The translations under genes and the position numbers were made by a program. Positions 42,114 to 51,637 of a stretch of DNA of 64,000 nt are shown one piece after another (the first letter of the stretch is position 1; each line of letters begins with the position of its first letter). The stretch spans positions 43,762-107,761 of the forward strand of contig VXTR01000063.1 of the NCBI GenBank assembly GCA_009837355.1. The letters are read 5' to 3'. The notes below the pieces were generated by a model that was not told where the DNA came from, did no database searches, and was given only the letters and a program-made list of their open reading frames with translations. The stretch comes from Chloroflexota bacterium (GTDB taxonomy: Bacteria; Chloroflexota; Dehalococcoidia; Lucifugimonadales; UBA3495).

Positions 42114-43538
42114 TTACTCGAACTGGAACTCCGAGGTGGATGCGATAATTTGGAACATCTCACCGGAGCGGCGGGCGAACTCGGCCCGCTCGGCGTCGGT
42201 GGAGTGGGAGAGGTTACCGCTCCGGCCGGCGTGAGCGATGAGTTGCTCGCGGGTGTCCTCGGTAAGGTTGTTGCAGCCAACCAGGTCGGCGCAGGTATCC
42301 ACGAACTGCTCGGGAGACAGATTGTCGCCCTGGGCCATGAGCTTGGAAATCATGCTCTGGACGCCGGGCAAATCGGTGCGGCCCAGGTAGTCGGCGGCGA
42401 AGTTGATGCGCTCGACCAGGGTTCCCGAGTCAATCCACTCGTGGCCGGTGTGCCAGCCCTCGACGGTGGGCGGATTCATCAGGTCCATACCCATGTACTT
42501 GGGCTCCTGGCTCAGCTCGAACATACCGGGCTTGACCTCGTTCCGGTGATCACCCACCATGCGCAGGGTGCCGGCGACCATCTCAGCGGGGTTCTTGACC
42601 TTGGCGTACTCGGCGTTCTTGAAACTGTCGGAGTTGAACAGAGTGTTCAGCATTGCCGTGATGTCGTAGCCGCTGTCGAAGTAGGTCTGCTCCAACTCGG
42701 CCAGCAGGCTCTCATCCTTGGGCGGGGTCTGGCGCCAGCTGGGTACGGGCACTTCGTCGGCGACGAAGAAGTTGTACAGGTGGCGGGAAATGAACCGGCC
42801 GGTAGCCGGGTTCTTGCAGATCATCCTCAGAATGTCATCGCCGTCCCAGTTGCCGGTCTCGCCCAGGAAGGTCTTTTCCGAGTCGTCGTGGTCGGCCGGG
42901 TCATACCGGAATTCCCACGGACTGCGGCCATAGGGGAACGGAGGGTAGGGCGGGGCGATGTTCCAGCCGGTGAAAGCGTGGGCGCACGCCTTGACGTCAT
43001 CCTCGCTGTAGTTGAACTCTTCGTTCATGCCCACGCCCATGGAGAACAGTTCCAGCAGTTCGCGGCCATAGTTCTCGTTGATGGCTACCTTGTGGCTCTC
43101 GGTGTTGTCCAGGTAGTACATCATGGCGGGGCTGGTGGACAGCGCCAACAACAACTCGTCGAAGTTGCCCATGCCCTTGTCCCGGAACATCTGAATCATC
43201 CGGCCCATCTCTTCGCCGGAGTCAATCTTGGAGTGACCGGCGCAGAAAATCATGTGCCAGAAGAGAGCCATTTTTTCCCGGAGCTGGTACTCGGTGTTGA
43301 CCATCCGGTACATCCAGTTCTGGATGTTGATTTCGATGGCGCCGGGGTGGTTGTAGGTGGGGTGATAGCGCAGCATCAGGTCGTCTTCGACGCCGGAAGA
43401 CTCGCCGGGGTTCAGCAGTTCCTCCACCACCGTGTCGTAACCTTTCGCAGCGGCGGCCTCAATCTCGTCGCGGCTGGCACTGAAGCCGGCCCGGCGCAGA
43501 AGGTGAGCCATCAATGCGATGTCGTTGCTTCCTGCCAT
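42114..43538 (-). CDS. DUF1800-family protein
   Basis: This 474-residue protein has the DUF1800 pattern: AHLLRRAGFSASRDEIEA near the start, MALFWHMIFCAGHSKI, ENYGRELLELFSMGV, ACAHAFTGW, and HLYNFFVADE. DUF1800 and DUF1501 genes are commonly paired, but their biochemical role is unknown. No signal peptide is seen. The start at 43538 (MAGSNDIALM) has AAAGGAGG upstream, so the longer ORF to 43640 is rejected. Confidence 0.92.
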   Translation of the reverse strand: MAGSNDIALMAHLLRRAGFSASRDEIEAAAAKGYDTVVEELLNPGESSGVEDDLMLRYHPTYNHPGAIEINIQNWMYRMVNTEYQLREKMALFWHMIFCAGHSKIDSGEEMGRMIQMFRDKGMGNFDELLLALSTSPAMMYYLDNTESHKVAINENYGRELLELFSMGVGMNEEFNYSEDDVKACAHAFTGWNIAPPYPPFPYGRSPWEFRYDPADHDDSEKTFLGETGNWDGDDILRMICKNPATGRFISRHLYNFFVADEVPVPSWRQTPPKDESLLAELEQTYFDSGYDITAMLNTLFNSDSFKNAEYAKVKNPAEMVAGTLRMVGDHRNEVKPGMFELSQEPKYMGMDLMNPPTVEGWHTGHEWIDSGTLVERINFAADYLGRTDLPGVQSMISKLMAQGDNLSPEQFVDTCADLVGCNNLTEDTREQLIAHAGRSGNLSHSTDAERAEFARRSGEMFQIIASTSEFQFE

Positions 43539-43736
43539 TGGTTCCTCCTTTTGTACTCCCGAACTTTGTAGTCCTGAGGGGCAGTTTCCGATACCAAAAA
43601 TATATCGCACGTTGCAGCGTTTCCGCAATATCCGGGCCACTGGAAAGGGCCGTCTATTGCGAAACCGTTATCAGTTTATAATCGTATCGCCGGTAGCAAT
43701 CGCTGTCAATATCCCACGCCGCCCCACAACCCGGTT

Positions 43737-44627
43737 TCACCGGGTACGGCGCAGTCGAGGATCGAGGGTGTCCCGCAGCCAGTCGCCGAAGAAGTTCATC
43801 GCCATGACGACGACGGTGATAGCCAGGCCGGGGAACAGCGCCAGCCACCAGATTTCAAAAATCTGGTCGCGGCCCTCCGATACCATGATGCCCCAAGCAG
43901 GGTCGCCCGGCGGCACGCCCACACCCAAGAAGCTCAGGGACGCCTCAAGCAGGATGGTTTGACCTACGAGCAGGCTGATGACGATGAGAATCGTGTTGAT
44001 GACGTTGGGGAAGATATGTCGCCACATTATCACCGGCGCAGACACCCCGGCCACGATGGCCAGGGTAACGAAGTCGCGCTCCTTGATGCTCAACACCTCG
44101 CCGCGGGCCTGGCGAGCGAACCGCGCCCAGACCGTAGCCGCCACCGCGAAAATAACGTTTCCGATGCCAGCGCCGCCGGCGATGGCCACGATAATCAGCG
44201 CCAACAGAACTGTGGGGAAACCAAGCACTGCGTCCACCAGACGCATCAGTACGATGTCGGTTCGTCCGCCGAAGTACCCGGAAACCACTCCGATGGCGCT
44301 GCCGACTACCGCGCCGGTGCCCAAGGCCACCAGGCTGATGAAAACGGAAGTGCGCGCACCGTAAATCAGACGGCTGAGAATGTCTTTGCCCGACTTGTCC
44401 GTCCCCAGCAGGAACTGTGAGGTCTCAAATGGGGGGACTTCCCGGTCCCGCTTGTTCAGTTGTTCCGGGTCGTGGGGGGCCAACAGCGGCGCGAAAACCG
44501 CCGCCACCACGAGCACCAGGAGCACCGCTATCGGGATCCACGGCAAGCGCAACTCCCTGGCCTTCTGATAAAGGCGGGATATCTGGCCCGTTTGCGCTGC
44601 AGTGGTTGCCAAATCTTGAGTTGCCAA
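43737..44627 (-). CDS. Peptide/nickel-type ABC transporter permease (DppC-like)
   Basis: This 296-residue inner membrane permease has six predicted helices. The N-terminal LAPHDPEQLN and FLLGTDKSGKDILSRLIYGAR mark it as the DppC/OppC type, and the EAA-like loop ARFARQARGEVLSIKERDFV contacts the ATPase. Translation begins at a TTG (44627) with AGGAG nine bases upstream; no ATG is near. It lies 43 bases downstream of the DppB-like gene. The ATPase subunits are not in the window. Confidence 0.93.
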   Translation of the reverse strand: MATQDLATTAAQTGQISRLYQKARELRLPWIPIAVLLVLVVAAVFAPLLAPHDPEQLNKRDREVPPFETSQFLLGTDKSGKDILSRLIYGARTSVFISLVALGTGAVVGSAIGVVSGYFGGRTDIVLMRLVDAVLGFPTVLLALIIVAIAGGAGIGNVIFAVAATVWARFARQARGEVLSIKERDFVTLAIVAGVSAPVIMWRHIFPNVINTILIVISLLVGQTILLEASLSFLGVGVPPGDPAWGIMVSEGRDQIFEIWWLALFPGLAITVVVMAMNFFGDWLRDTLDPRLRRTR

Positions 44628-44669
44628 GGTCAGTCGCTCCTGAAGGAGGTGCTCGCACCCGTAAGGCGC

Positions 44670-45593
44670 TTAGCCGTACCGGATGCGGGGGTCAACGTAG
44701 GCGTAGGCGATGTCCACGAGAGTGGACATGATTATGTACAGGAAGCCAGACACGAGAATGGTTGCTTCGATAATCGGAACGTCGCGGGTGCGGATACCCT
44801 CCAACATCAGCAAGCCCAGGCCGGGCCAATTGAAAATCACTTCAACAACGATGGAGCCGTTGAGCAGTCCGGCGAAGCTGATGCCGCCAAAGGTAAGAAC
44901 CGGAATCACGGCATTTTTCAGCGCATGCTTGAAAATGACCAGCTGTTCCGCCAATCCCTTGATGCGGGCGAATTTGACGTACTCGCTGTCCAGCACTTCC
45001 AGCATCGCCGAACGGGTCAGACGCATGAAACCGGCCATGGTGAAAACGGCGATGGAGAACGCCGGGATCACGAAGTAGCGGGGGTCGAGGCCTTCTTTTC
45101 CAAAGACGGGCAACAGGTTCAACTCCACGGCGAATATCCACATCAGGATAATCGCCAGCCAGAATTGAGGCATGGACATACCGAGGATGGCGAAACTCTT
45201 GCCAAGTTTGTCGAGGATGGTGTCGCGCCGGACGGCCGATAAAATGCCCAGCGGGATGCCGATAACCACGGCGATGAACAACGCGGCGACGGCCAATTGG
45301 ACCGTGTTGGGCACACGTTCCAGAACCAATCCGGCGACCGGAAGCCGCTTGTTGTAAGAGCGTCCAAAGTCGCCAATCAATATGCCGCCGAGATAATCAA
45401 CATAGCGGACGATAACGGGACGGTCGAGTCCCAGGTTTTCGCGGATTTGCTGAATTTCCTCAGGCCGGGCGTCGCCCGGCGCCATGGCCAAGGCCGCGTC
45501 GCCCGTAAGGTCAGTGCCGAAGAACACCGCCGCGCTGAGCACAATCAGCGTGGCTATTGCCTGGATTACCCGGAAGAACATGAAGCGAGCCAA
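44670..45593 (-). CDS. Peptide/nickel-type ABC transporter permease (DppB-like)
   Basis: This permease of about 307 residues has six helices and the DppB-type start FFRVIQAIATLIVLSAAVFF. DFGRSYNKRLPVAGLVLERVPNT and the EAA-like loop TRSAMLEVLDSEYVKFARIKG follow. The TTG at 45593 has GGAGG nine bases upstream and is preferred. The TTG at 45602 touches the ribosome-binding site, and the ATG at 45581 is 21 bases from it. A perfect extended -10 element lies at 45631-45639, so dppBC can be transcribed apart from the binding protein. Confidence 0.92.
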   Translation of the reverse strand: MARFMFFRVIQAIATLIVLSAAVFFGTDLTGDAALAMAPGDARPEEIQQIRENLGLDRPVIVRYVDYLGGILIGDFGRSYNKRLPVAGLVLERVPNTVQLAVAALFIAVVIGIPLGILSAVRRDTILDKLGKSFAILGMSMPQFWLAIILMWIFAVELNLLPVFGKEGLDPRYFVIPAFSIAVFTMAGFMRLTRSAMLEVLDSEYVKFARIKGLAEQLVIFKHALKNAVIPVLTFGGISFAGLLNGSIVVEVIFNWPGLGLLMLEGIRTRDVPIIEATILVSGFLYIIMSTLVDIAYAYVDPRIRYG

Positions 45594-45630
45594 TCCGGTC
45601 AACCTCCATCACAGTGGTGTAGGTGAGGGG

Positions 45631-45639
45631 ATTATAGCA
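45631..45639 (-). promoter_or_regulatory. Extended -10 promoter of the dppBC-like genes
   Basis: On the minus strand TGC is followed by TATAAT, a perfect extended -10 element, about 35 bases upstream of the permease start. Confidence 0.65.
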
Positions 45640-45721
45640 GAAACTAAAACATTGCAAGCCCGTTTTGGCATGCCGGTCGAGGCACCGGCGCCTCGGGGTC
45701 AAAACGGGCAATATAAGACAC

Positions 45722-45751
45722 GGAGGGGCGAGTTTTACAACCCGCCCCTCC
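45722..45751 (-). terminator. Hairpin after the peptide-binding protein gene
   Basis: GGAGGGGCG (45722-45730) pairs with CGCCCCTCC (45743-45751). It lies about 34 bases past the stop of the binding-protein gene and may attenuate transcription into the permease genes. The T-run is poor. Confidence 0.5.
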
Positions 45752-45784
45752 ACGTTGCGTTGCCGCAAGTCGGTCAGAAGCGTC

Positions 45785-47743
45785 TTACTTCCAACGGACC
45801 GTCCAAAGAGCGCTGGGCGACGGGCGCAGCGGACGCGGACGCCAGTCTGCGATGCGAGCGCTGATGGCGTAGGGAGCGTCCAGGTAGCCGGGCGCGAAGT
45901 CCCAGTGACCTTCGTGAGCCTGCCTGAGAGCCTGGTAGTAGGCTTCCGCCTGGGTGTCCACTGTCGTGGCAGCCAAGGCGGCGTCCACCAGCGGCTTGAC
46001 CAGAGGGTCGTAGCTGATGTACGAGCCGGCCGGGCTGGCGAAACGTCCAACCAGCTTGGAGGCTACGTCGTACTCGTGCTCGTTGGAGCGGACGAGGTAC
46101 TGGCCGGGGATTTCACCGCCGTACTGCCGGTCCTTGATGGCCGCCTCTTCACCGACGTTCACCTCACACTCGAGGCCGAGGTAGGTTTCCCAGTCGGCGC
46201 AAACGAACTCTACGATTTGCAGCATCTTCGGCACAGTGGCGCCGGCTTCCCAGGTCCACACGTTCCACTTGTCGCCACCACCGGGATATACCGGGTCCTG
46301 CAGGTTGGTCACCGCTTCAAAGGTGCCGCCAGCAGGGTTGGGAGCCTCGGGAACGTTGTATCCGGCTGCTACGAAGAGCTCACGAGCCTGGGCCGGGTCG
46401 AAGGGGAAGGGATCCAGTCCGGCATTGGGGCGATAGCCGATGCCGGAAGGAGACGCGGCCGCGGTGCCGGCGATGTGGAACACGTCGGGCCCGCCAACCA
46501 GGTCCTGGATGGCTTCCTTGTCAATGGCATAGTCCAGCGCGTGGCGAACACGCTTGTCCTGGCACATCAGCGGAGTACCCTGGGGGTCGCCGATGTAGTT
46601 GCCGTCGGCATCCTGCTCCCGGCTCTGGTCATAGCCCAGGGTCTGCGGAGCGTCGATGCTGCAGTTCCAGGCGTTAATCCAGATGACGGTGGACTCGGGG
46701 CCGAAGCGGAACTGCAAGCCGGCAGATTCCAGCTCTTCGCGGGAGTCAAGGTCGATGGGAGAAATGTCGGCGGAGCCGTCGAGAAGGGCTGCCTTGCGAG
46801 TCGCCGCTTCCTTCACAAGCCGGATTTCCAGGGTGTCGAAGGGATAGGGGCGCTTGGCCAGGATGAAGTGGTCATCCCGCTTCTCATAGACAATCTTCTG
46901 GTCTGAGGAGAACTCGACCAAGTCAAAGGGACCAGCGGCGCCGGGGTTGGGATCGGCGATGAGGCCGTCGGAACGCGACTGGTCATCGGTGCCCAGGCTC
47001 ATGAAGTGGGCCTGCGACATGATTGCGCCGCCGGTTCCGCCGTTGGACTCGCTCACGCTGGAGAAGAAGTTGAGCGTGGGCTGAGTAAACGAAATGCTGA
47101 TTTCGTTGGGCCCGGTGACGGTGGCGTGGCCTTCCTTCTCCCGGCTGGTATTCTCGCCGGAGTAGTCGGAGTTCTCGCCGGTGTCCGACGAGACCAAGTT
47201 CCAGATGCGAACGCGAACCACAGAGCGGGCGGCATCGTCCCAGATGTAGCGGAGATACCAAGCCCCGTCCTCAGCCGTTACCGGATCCCCGTTGTGGAAC
47301 ACGGCGTCGTCTCGCAGAGTCCAGGAAAGGGTAAGACCATCTGAAGAAACTGCCCAGTCAGTCGCGAGTCCGTCACGGCTGAAGTTGAAGTCTTCGTCCA
47401 GGGTAATCATGTGGGAGTGGAGCGGGAAGTGCCAAACGTGCTTATCGCCGCTCTCAAACTTGGGATCCCAAACTTCGTTACCGAAAGATTCGGTCAGCAC
47501 AGTAAGGGTTCTGCCTTCCCCAGAATCGGCCTCCATAGCAGGGGCCTGGGTCGGCAGCGGAGTCGCCGTTGCGCCTACCGGCGCCGCGCTGCCGCCGGTG
47601 GTTTGCCCGGTGGTGGAGCCGGAGTCGCCGGTCGAGGTCGTTTCTTCGGCCCCGGCACAGGCAACGCCTATGATGAGCGCAATTATCGCCGCCGGTATCA
47701 GCAACTGATAAAAGCGCAGTCTCGGAATGCGGGTTCGTTTCAT
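45785..47743 (-). CDS. ABC transporter substrate-binding lipoprotein (family 5, peptide type)
   Basis: This 652-residue lipoprotein of the DppA/OppA family starts MKRTRIPRLRF with a hydrophobic signal (LLIPAAIIALIIGVACAG) whose lipobox Cys lies near residue 29. A Thr/Ser/Gly-rich linker of about 40 residues follows, then the binding domain (LTLSWTLRDDAVFHNGDPVTAED, RVRHALDYAIDKEAIQDLVGG). At 652 residues it is longer than usual. It would deliver peptides or similar solutes to the permeases encoded downstream. AAAGGAGG precedes the ATG at 47743. Confidence 0.93.
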   Translation of the reverse strand: MKRTRIPRLRFYQLLIPAAIIALIIGVACAGAEETTSTGDSGSTTGQTTGGSAAPVGATATPLPTQAPAMEADSGEGRTLTVLTESFGNEVWDPKFESGDKHVWHFPLHSHMITLDEDFNFSRDGLATDWAVSSDGLTLSWTLRDDAVFHNGDPVTAEDGAWYLRYIWDDAARSVVRVRIWNLVSSDTGENSDYSGENTSREKEGHATVTGPNEISISFTQPTLNFFSSVSESNGGTGGAIMSQAHFMSLGTDDQSRSDGLIADPNPGAAGPFDLVEFSSDQKIVYEKRDDHFILAKRPYPFDTLEIRLVKEAATRKAALLDGSADISPIDLDSREELESAGLQFRFGPESTVIWINAWNCSIDAPQTLGYDQSREQDADGNYIGDPQGTPLMCQDKRVRHALDYAIDKEAIQDLVGGPDVFHIAGTAAASPSGIGYRPNAGLDPFPFDPAQARELFVAAGYNVPEAPNPAGGTFEAVTNLQDPVYPGGGDKWNVWTWEAGATVPKMLQIVEFVCADWETYLGLECEVNVGEEAAIKDRQYGGEIPGQYLVRSNEHEYDVASKLVGRFASPAGSYISYDPLVKPLVDAALAATTVDTQAEAYYQALRQAHEGHWDFAPGYLDAPYAISARIADWRPRPLRPSPSALWTVRWK

Positions 47744-47807
47744 ATTCTCCCCTCCTTTCGGTTGGAGCTTCACGGCGCGCGGATAGCGGCCTGTTTCTAG
47801 TGTCGGC

Positions 47808-47837
47808 ATACTAACGACACGCCGCGCAGTTTGTCAA
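47808..47837 (-). promoter_or_regulatory. Promoter of the substrate-binding protein gene
   Basis: On the minus strand TTGACA (47832-47837) and TAGTAT (47808-47813) are separated by 18 bases, about 60 bases before the start codon. Confidence 0.65.
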
Positions 47838-47957
47838 TTGTATCCGGGCGCATCCGGCGTAATTTGGAATGATTCAAAAATTCCGGTTTGTTGACGCTTG
47901 CCGGCGGCGGGTGTTAACCTCGCGCCGCAGATACGGTTACATTCGGAGGGAATGACC

Positions 47958-49049
47958 ATGAAAGCAGCAGTTTTGCGCGAGGTGAATCAGCCGGTAACGA
48001 TTGAAGACGTTCAGGTGGATGCGCCGGCGCCTCGGGAGGTGTTGGTACGCACCGGTGCGTCGGGGGTTTGCCACAGCGACCTGCACTTTGTGGAGGGCCT
48101 GTACACCACGCCCATGCCCTGCATCCTGGGTCACGAGGCCGCCGGAACGGTGGAGGCCGTGGGGGAGCAGGTCAGCTATGTCCGACCAGGCGACTCGGTG
48201 ATCATGTGCCTGTCCGTGTTCTGCGGGACCTGCGAATTCTGCACCCGGGGCCAGCCCTACCTTTGCGACCGGAGGGCGGTAACGCGAAGGCGTGACGACC
48301 CGCCCCGACTGCGCAAGGACGGCGAAGCCATCACCCAATTCGCTCAGCTGGGTTCCTACGCCGCCGAAATGCTGGTGCATGAGAACGCGCTGGTGAAGGT
48401 GGACGACGATATTCCCTTCCCACAACTTGCGCTCATCGGCTGCGGCGCTACCACCGGGCTGGGCGCGGTGCTGAACACGGCTAGGGTTGAGGCCGGCAGC
48501 ACGGTGGCTGTGGTCGGTTGCGGCGGCATCGGCATCCACTGCGTACAGGCGGCGGCGCTGGCCGGCGCTTTGCGCATCATAGCGGTGGACACCACCGAGG
48601 ACAAGTTCGCCCTGGCCCGGGAGTTCGGCGCTACTGACGTAATCGACGCCACCTCCGGAAACGTGGCCGAGCGCATCATGGAACTGACTGGTGGCGGAGT
48701 GGACTATTCGTTTGAGGCCATCGGACTGAAGCAGACCGCCGAGGACTGCTACAACATGCTACGTCCCGGCGGCGTGGCCACCATCATCGGTATGGTTCCC
48801 GAAGGCGTGAAGATTGAGTTGGACGCCGGCAACTTCCTGCGTCGTGGCCGGGCGATCCAGGGCTGCACCATGGGCTCCAACCGTTTCCGCACCGACATGC
48901 CCCGGTACATCGAATTCTACAAGCAGGGCCGGCTGAAGCTGGATGAATTGGTTACGCAGGAACTCCCTTTGTCAGAGATCAACCGGGCCTTTGCGGACAT
49001 GAAGGCCGGCAGCGTGCGCCGCAGCGTGATTACGGATTTTGAGGGGTAG
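47958..49049 (+). CDS. Zinc-dependent alcohol dehydrogenase
   Basis: This 363-residue medium-chain dehydrogenase has the catalytic zinc ligands in GVCHSDLHF and GHEAAG, and the four structural zinc Cys in CGTCEFCTRGQPYLC. VVGCGGIGIHC forms the NAD-binding Rossmann loop. The length and the segment after the structural zinc (RRAVTRRRDD) fit the class III-like group, which includes formaldehyde- and acyl-alcohol dehydrogenases. The ATG at 47958 lies seven bases after GGAGGG; an ATG at 47952 is too close. Confidence 0.93.
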   Translation: MKAAVLREVNQPVTIEDVQVDAPAPREVLVRTGASGVCHSDLHFVEGLYTTPMPCILGHEAAGTVEAVGEQVSYVRPGDSVIMCLSVFCGTCEFCTRGQPYLCDRRAVTRRRDDPPRLRKDGEAITQFAQLGSYAAEMLVHENALVKVDDDIPFPQLALIGCGATTGLGAVLNTARVEAGSTVAVVGCGGIGIHCVQAAALAGALRIIAVDTTEDKFALAREFGATDVIDATSGNVAERIMELTGGGVDYSFEAIGLKQTAEDCYNMLRPGGVATIIGMVPEGVKIELDAGNFLRRGRAIQGCTMGSNRFRTDMPRYIEFYKQGRLKLDELVTQELPLSEINRAFADMKAGSVRRSVITDFEG

Positions 49050-49072
49050 AGCGCGTTCCGCCGGCGTTAGTG

Positions 49073-50326
49073 TTAGTAGATGACGCCGGCGGCTTCCAGC
49101 TCGGCGATCTCCTCATTGGTTAGGCCCAACAGGTCTCCGAAGACGTAAGCGTTGTCCTCGCCGATGTTGCTGTACTTGCCGAAGGCGATGGGCGTGCCCG
49201 ACATCCTGGCCGGTATTGACCAGGACACGCTTTCGCCCTCCGTCCATTCCGTCGCCTTGACGTCGCGCTCGGCCTCCCAATACTGCGTGTCCTGGTAGAA
49301 GTTGCGCGATTGCAAGTGCGCGCTGTCGTGCAGGTCCTGGCCCTGCGACACGATGCCGGCCGGCACACCGGCGGCCTGCAGGGTGTTCATCAACTGGGCG
49401 GAGTCTTGAGGACGCGTCCAGTCGGAGATGGCGGCATCGAGAGCGTCGTGGTTCCGCTGGCGGCCGATGCGGGTTTCGTATTCCGGCGCTGCGGCCCAGG
49501 CCGGGTCGTCCATGGCTTGGCGAAACTTCGTCCACTGCTCATCGTCGACAATGGAGATGGCGATGTAGCGGTCTTCACCCGCGCAGGGATATACGCCGTG
49601 GGGAGCGGCCCAGGCGTCGCGGTTGCCACGGCGTTGGGGGCCGCGCCCGTTCACTTGATAGTCCAGCAGCGCCGGTCCGCAGGTGGCCACGCCGGACTTG
49701 AAGATGGATGATTCCAGGGTGGCAGTCTTGCCCGTAAGGTTCCGGCGCATCAGGGCGGCGATGATGCCGGCCGGCTGGAACACGCCGGTGTGGTAATCGG
49801 AGTAGGAGGTGTTAACAACCCCGGGCGGCTCGTCGGGCAGCCCGGTCATCAGCGACACCCCGGAAAGGTGCTGCACCAAGATGCCGAAGGACTTATAGGT
49901 GTAGTAAGGGCCATGGCCGCCCAGGCCGGTTTGCCACATTATGATGGCGTCGGGCCGCTGCCGCCGGATTTCGGGAAAGTCGATGCCCCAGCGGTCGAGG
50001 ACATTGCGGCGGAAGTTAGTCATAAACACGTCGCTGATGCGCGCCATTTCCAGCATCAGGTCGCGGCCGGCGTCGGTGCGCACGTCCAGGGTGATGCGCC
50101 GCTTGCCGCGTTGGTATTCGGGCTGGCCGGCGCCCCGGGACCAGGCGGGGATGAAGGCCATCTCGTCCAGCACCTTGTTGGTCTCCACCTTGATGACCTC
50201 GGCGCCCAGCGAGCCGAGGATACGCCCAGTCAGCGGCAGTGCAACGTAGGGGCCGAACTCAACAACGCGGATGCCGGTGAGAGCCGCGAAGCAGGCGGCC
50301 TGGGAGTCAACAGGGGCTGTAGTCAT
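49073..50326 (-). CDS. Family III CoA-transferase, downstream gene of a tandem pair
   Basis: This 417-residue CaiB/BaiF protein begins LTGIRVVEFGPYVALPLTGRILGSLGAEVIKVE, then has KRRITLDVRTDAGRDL and MTNFRRNVLDRWGIDF, as in the family. It is 27 bases downstream of another CoA-transferase gene of a different subtype on the same strand. In some bacteria such pairs form a heteromeric enzyme. The stop lies 24 bases from that of the convergent alcohol dehydrogenase. Confidence 0.92.
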   Translation of the reverse strand: MTTAPVDSQAACFAALTGIRVVEFGPYVALPLTGRILGSLGAEVIKVETNKVLDEMAFIPAWSRGAGQPEYQRGKRRITLDVRTDAGRDLMLEMARISDVFMTNFRRNVLDRWGIDFPEIRRQRPDAIIMWQTGLGGHGPYYTYKSFGILVQHLSGVSLMTGLPDEPPGVVNTSYSDYHTGVFQPAGIIAALMRRNLTGKTATLESSIFKSGVATCGPALLDYQVNGRGPQRRGNRDAWAAPHGVYPCAGEDRYIAISIVDDEQWTKFRQAMDDPAWAAAPEYETRIGRQRNHDALDAAISDWTRPQDSAQLMNTLQAAGVPAGIVSQGQDLHDSAHLQSRNFYQDTQYWEAERDVKATEWTEGESVSWSIPARMSGTPIAFGKYSNIGEDNAYVFGDLLGLTNEEIAELEAAGVIY

Positions 50327-50353
50327 GTGTAGTTACTCCGATTGATATGAGGG

Positions 50354-51598
50354 CTAAATTACGCCGCCAGCCTTGAGCGCGGCCAGTTCGTCGGCAGTTA
50401 GTCCCAGTTCGCCCTGATAAACCGCCGCGTTGTCGGCGCCAAGGATCGGCGCAGGGTGGCGCCGAGCCTGTACTTCCTCGCTGTGGAAGATGCCCAGGGG
50501 ATACTTGACGGTGCCGACGGCCGGGTCGTCGTGCTCAATGTCGTACCAGAAGCCCGACTCGGCCAGTTGGGGGTCGGCCAGCAGGTCGGCGACTTCGTTG
50601 ACGGGGAGAAACACCAGGTTGCGGCGCTGGCCTTCGTGGAACAGTTCCTGAACGGTGAAGTTCTCGGCGAACTCCAGGAACAGGGCGGTGATGATGTCGA
50701 TGTGCTCGGCCCGGTCCTGGTTGCCGCCGCGATAGGTTTCGCTCAGCACCTCGTCGTTGCCGGTAACTTCGTGAATCCACTCCGCCAGAGAGTCCCACTC
50801 CCGGGGCGTGATGACGCCGGCGGCAATCCAGCCGTCTTTGCAAGGATACGCGCCCAAGGGGATGACCAGCGTGGAGTTGGTGCCCACGCGGGTAACGTTC
50901 TGGCCCAGCTTGCGCCAGAGCAGGGCGGGATGGGCGTCGGTGTAGTAAGTAATCAAAGCCTCCTGAGAGGATACGTCGATGTGTTGACCGGTGCCGTCGC
51001 CGAAGTCGCGGTGGTACAGGGCGGCCAGGATGCCGACGGCGGCGTATTGGGCGGCGGGATAGTGGCTGTGCTCGTTACCCTGCCGCACCGGCGGTTCGTC
51101 GGGTTCGCCGGTAATCTGCATATAGCCGCTGGCGGCCATCACCACCAGGTCGTCGCCACGGTAGTCGGCCCATTCCCCGGTGCATCCGAAGGGGGTGACC
51201 GAAGCCATAATCAAGCCGGGGTTGTCGGCACGCAGGGCGTCGAATCCGATGCCCCGGTCATATAGATAGTGTCGGTCGTAGCTTTCGATGATAACGTCGG
51301 CGTCGGCGGCCAGGCGGCGGAACAGGGCGCGCCCGGACTCGCTGTCCAGGTCGAGGGTAATGGAGAGCTTGTTGGTGTTGTAGAACATGAAATCCAGGCT
51401 GCGCTCGGTGTTCGGGGAGTCGGCCGGATAAGGCCCCAGGCGGCGCGATGGGTCGCCGCCGGGAGGCTCCACTTTGACCACATCGGCCCCGTAGTCCGCC
51501 AGCAAACGGGCGCAGAAGGCAGCCCTCCGGTCGGTCAGGTCCAGGATACGGTAGGGCGGAATCAGATTTTCGCCGGTGTAGTCGTCGAAGCGGGGCAT
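50354..51598 (-). CDS. Family III CoA-transferase, upstream gene of a tandem pair
   Basis: This 414-residue CaiB/BaiF protein begins PYRILDLTDRRAAFCARLLADYGADVVKVEPPGG and continues SITLDLDSESGRALFRRL and VIIESYDRHYLYDRGIGF. The N-terminal substitution of the usual GPxxxxxL segment by DRRAAFCARLL is a feature of one subgroup. The start at 51598 is chosen because it lies just before the conserved region and below a consensus-type promoter at 51638-51666. Confidence 0.9.
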   Translation of the reverse strand: MPRFDDYTGENLIPPYRILDLTDRRAAFCARLLADYGADVVKVEPPGGDPSRRLGPYPADSPNTERSLDFMFYNTNKLSITLDLDSESGRALFRRLAADADVIIESYDRHYLYDRGIGFDALRADNPGLIMASVTPFGCTGEWADYRGDDLVVMAASGYMQITGEPDEPPVRQGNEHSHYPAAQYAAVGILAALYHRDFGDGTGQHIDVSSQEALITYYTDAHPALLWRKLGQNVTRVGTNSTLVIPLGAYPCKDGWIAAGVITPREWDSLAEWIHEVTGNDEVLSETYRGGNQDRAEHIDIITALFLEFAENFTVQELFHEGQRRNLVFLPVNEVADLLADPQLAESGFWYDIEHDDPAVGTVKYPLGIFHSEEVQARRHPAPILGADNAAVYQGELGLTADELAALKAGGVI

Positions 51599-51637
51599 AG
51601 GCGGCGCTTTCTCCCTATGGATGTGCGGATGAACAGG

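Noticed and set aside
42078..43571. Plus-strand frame of 497 codons opposite the DUF1800 gene
   Set aside because: It is an antisense shadow rich in Val, Gly, His and Gln; the minus-strand product has the family motifs.
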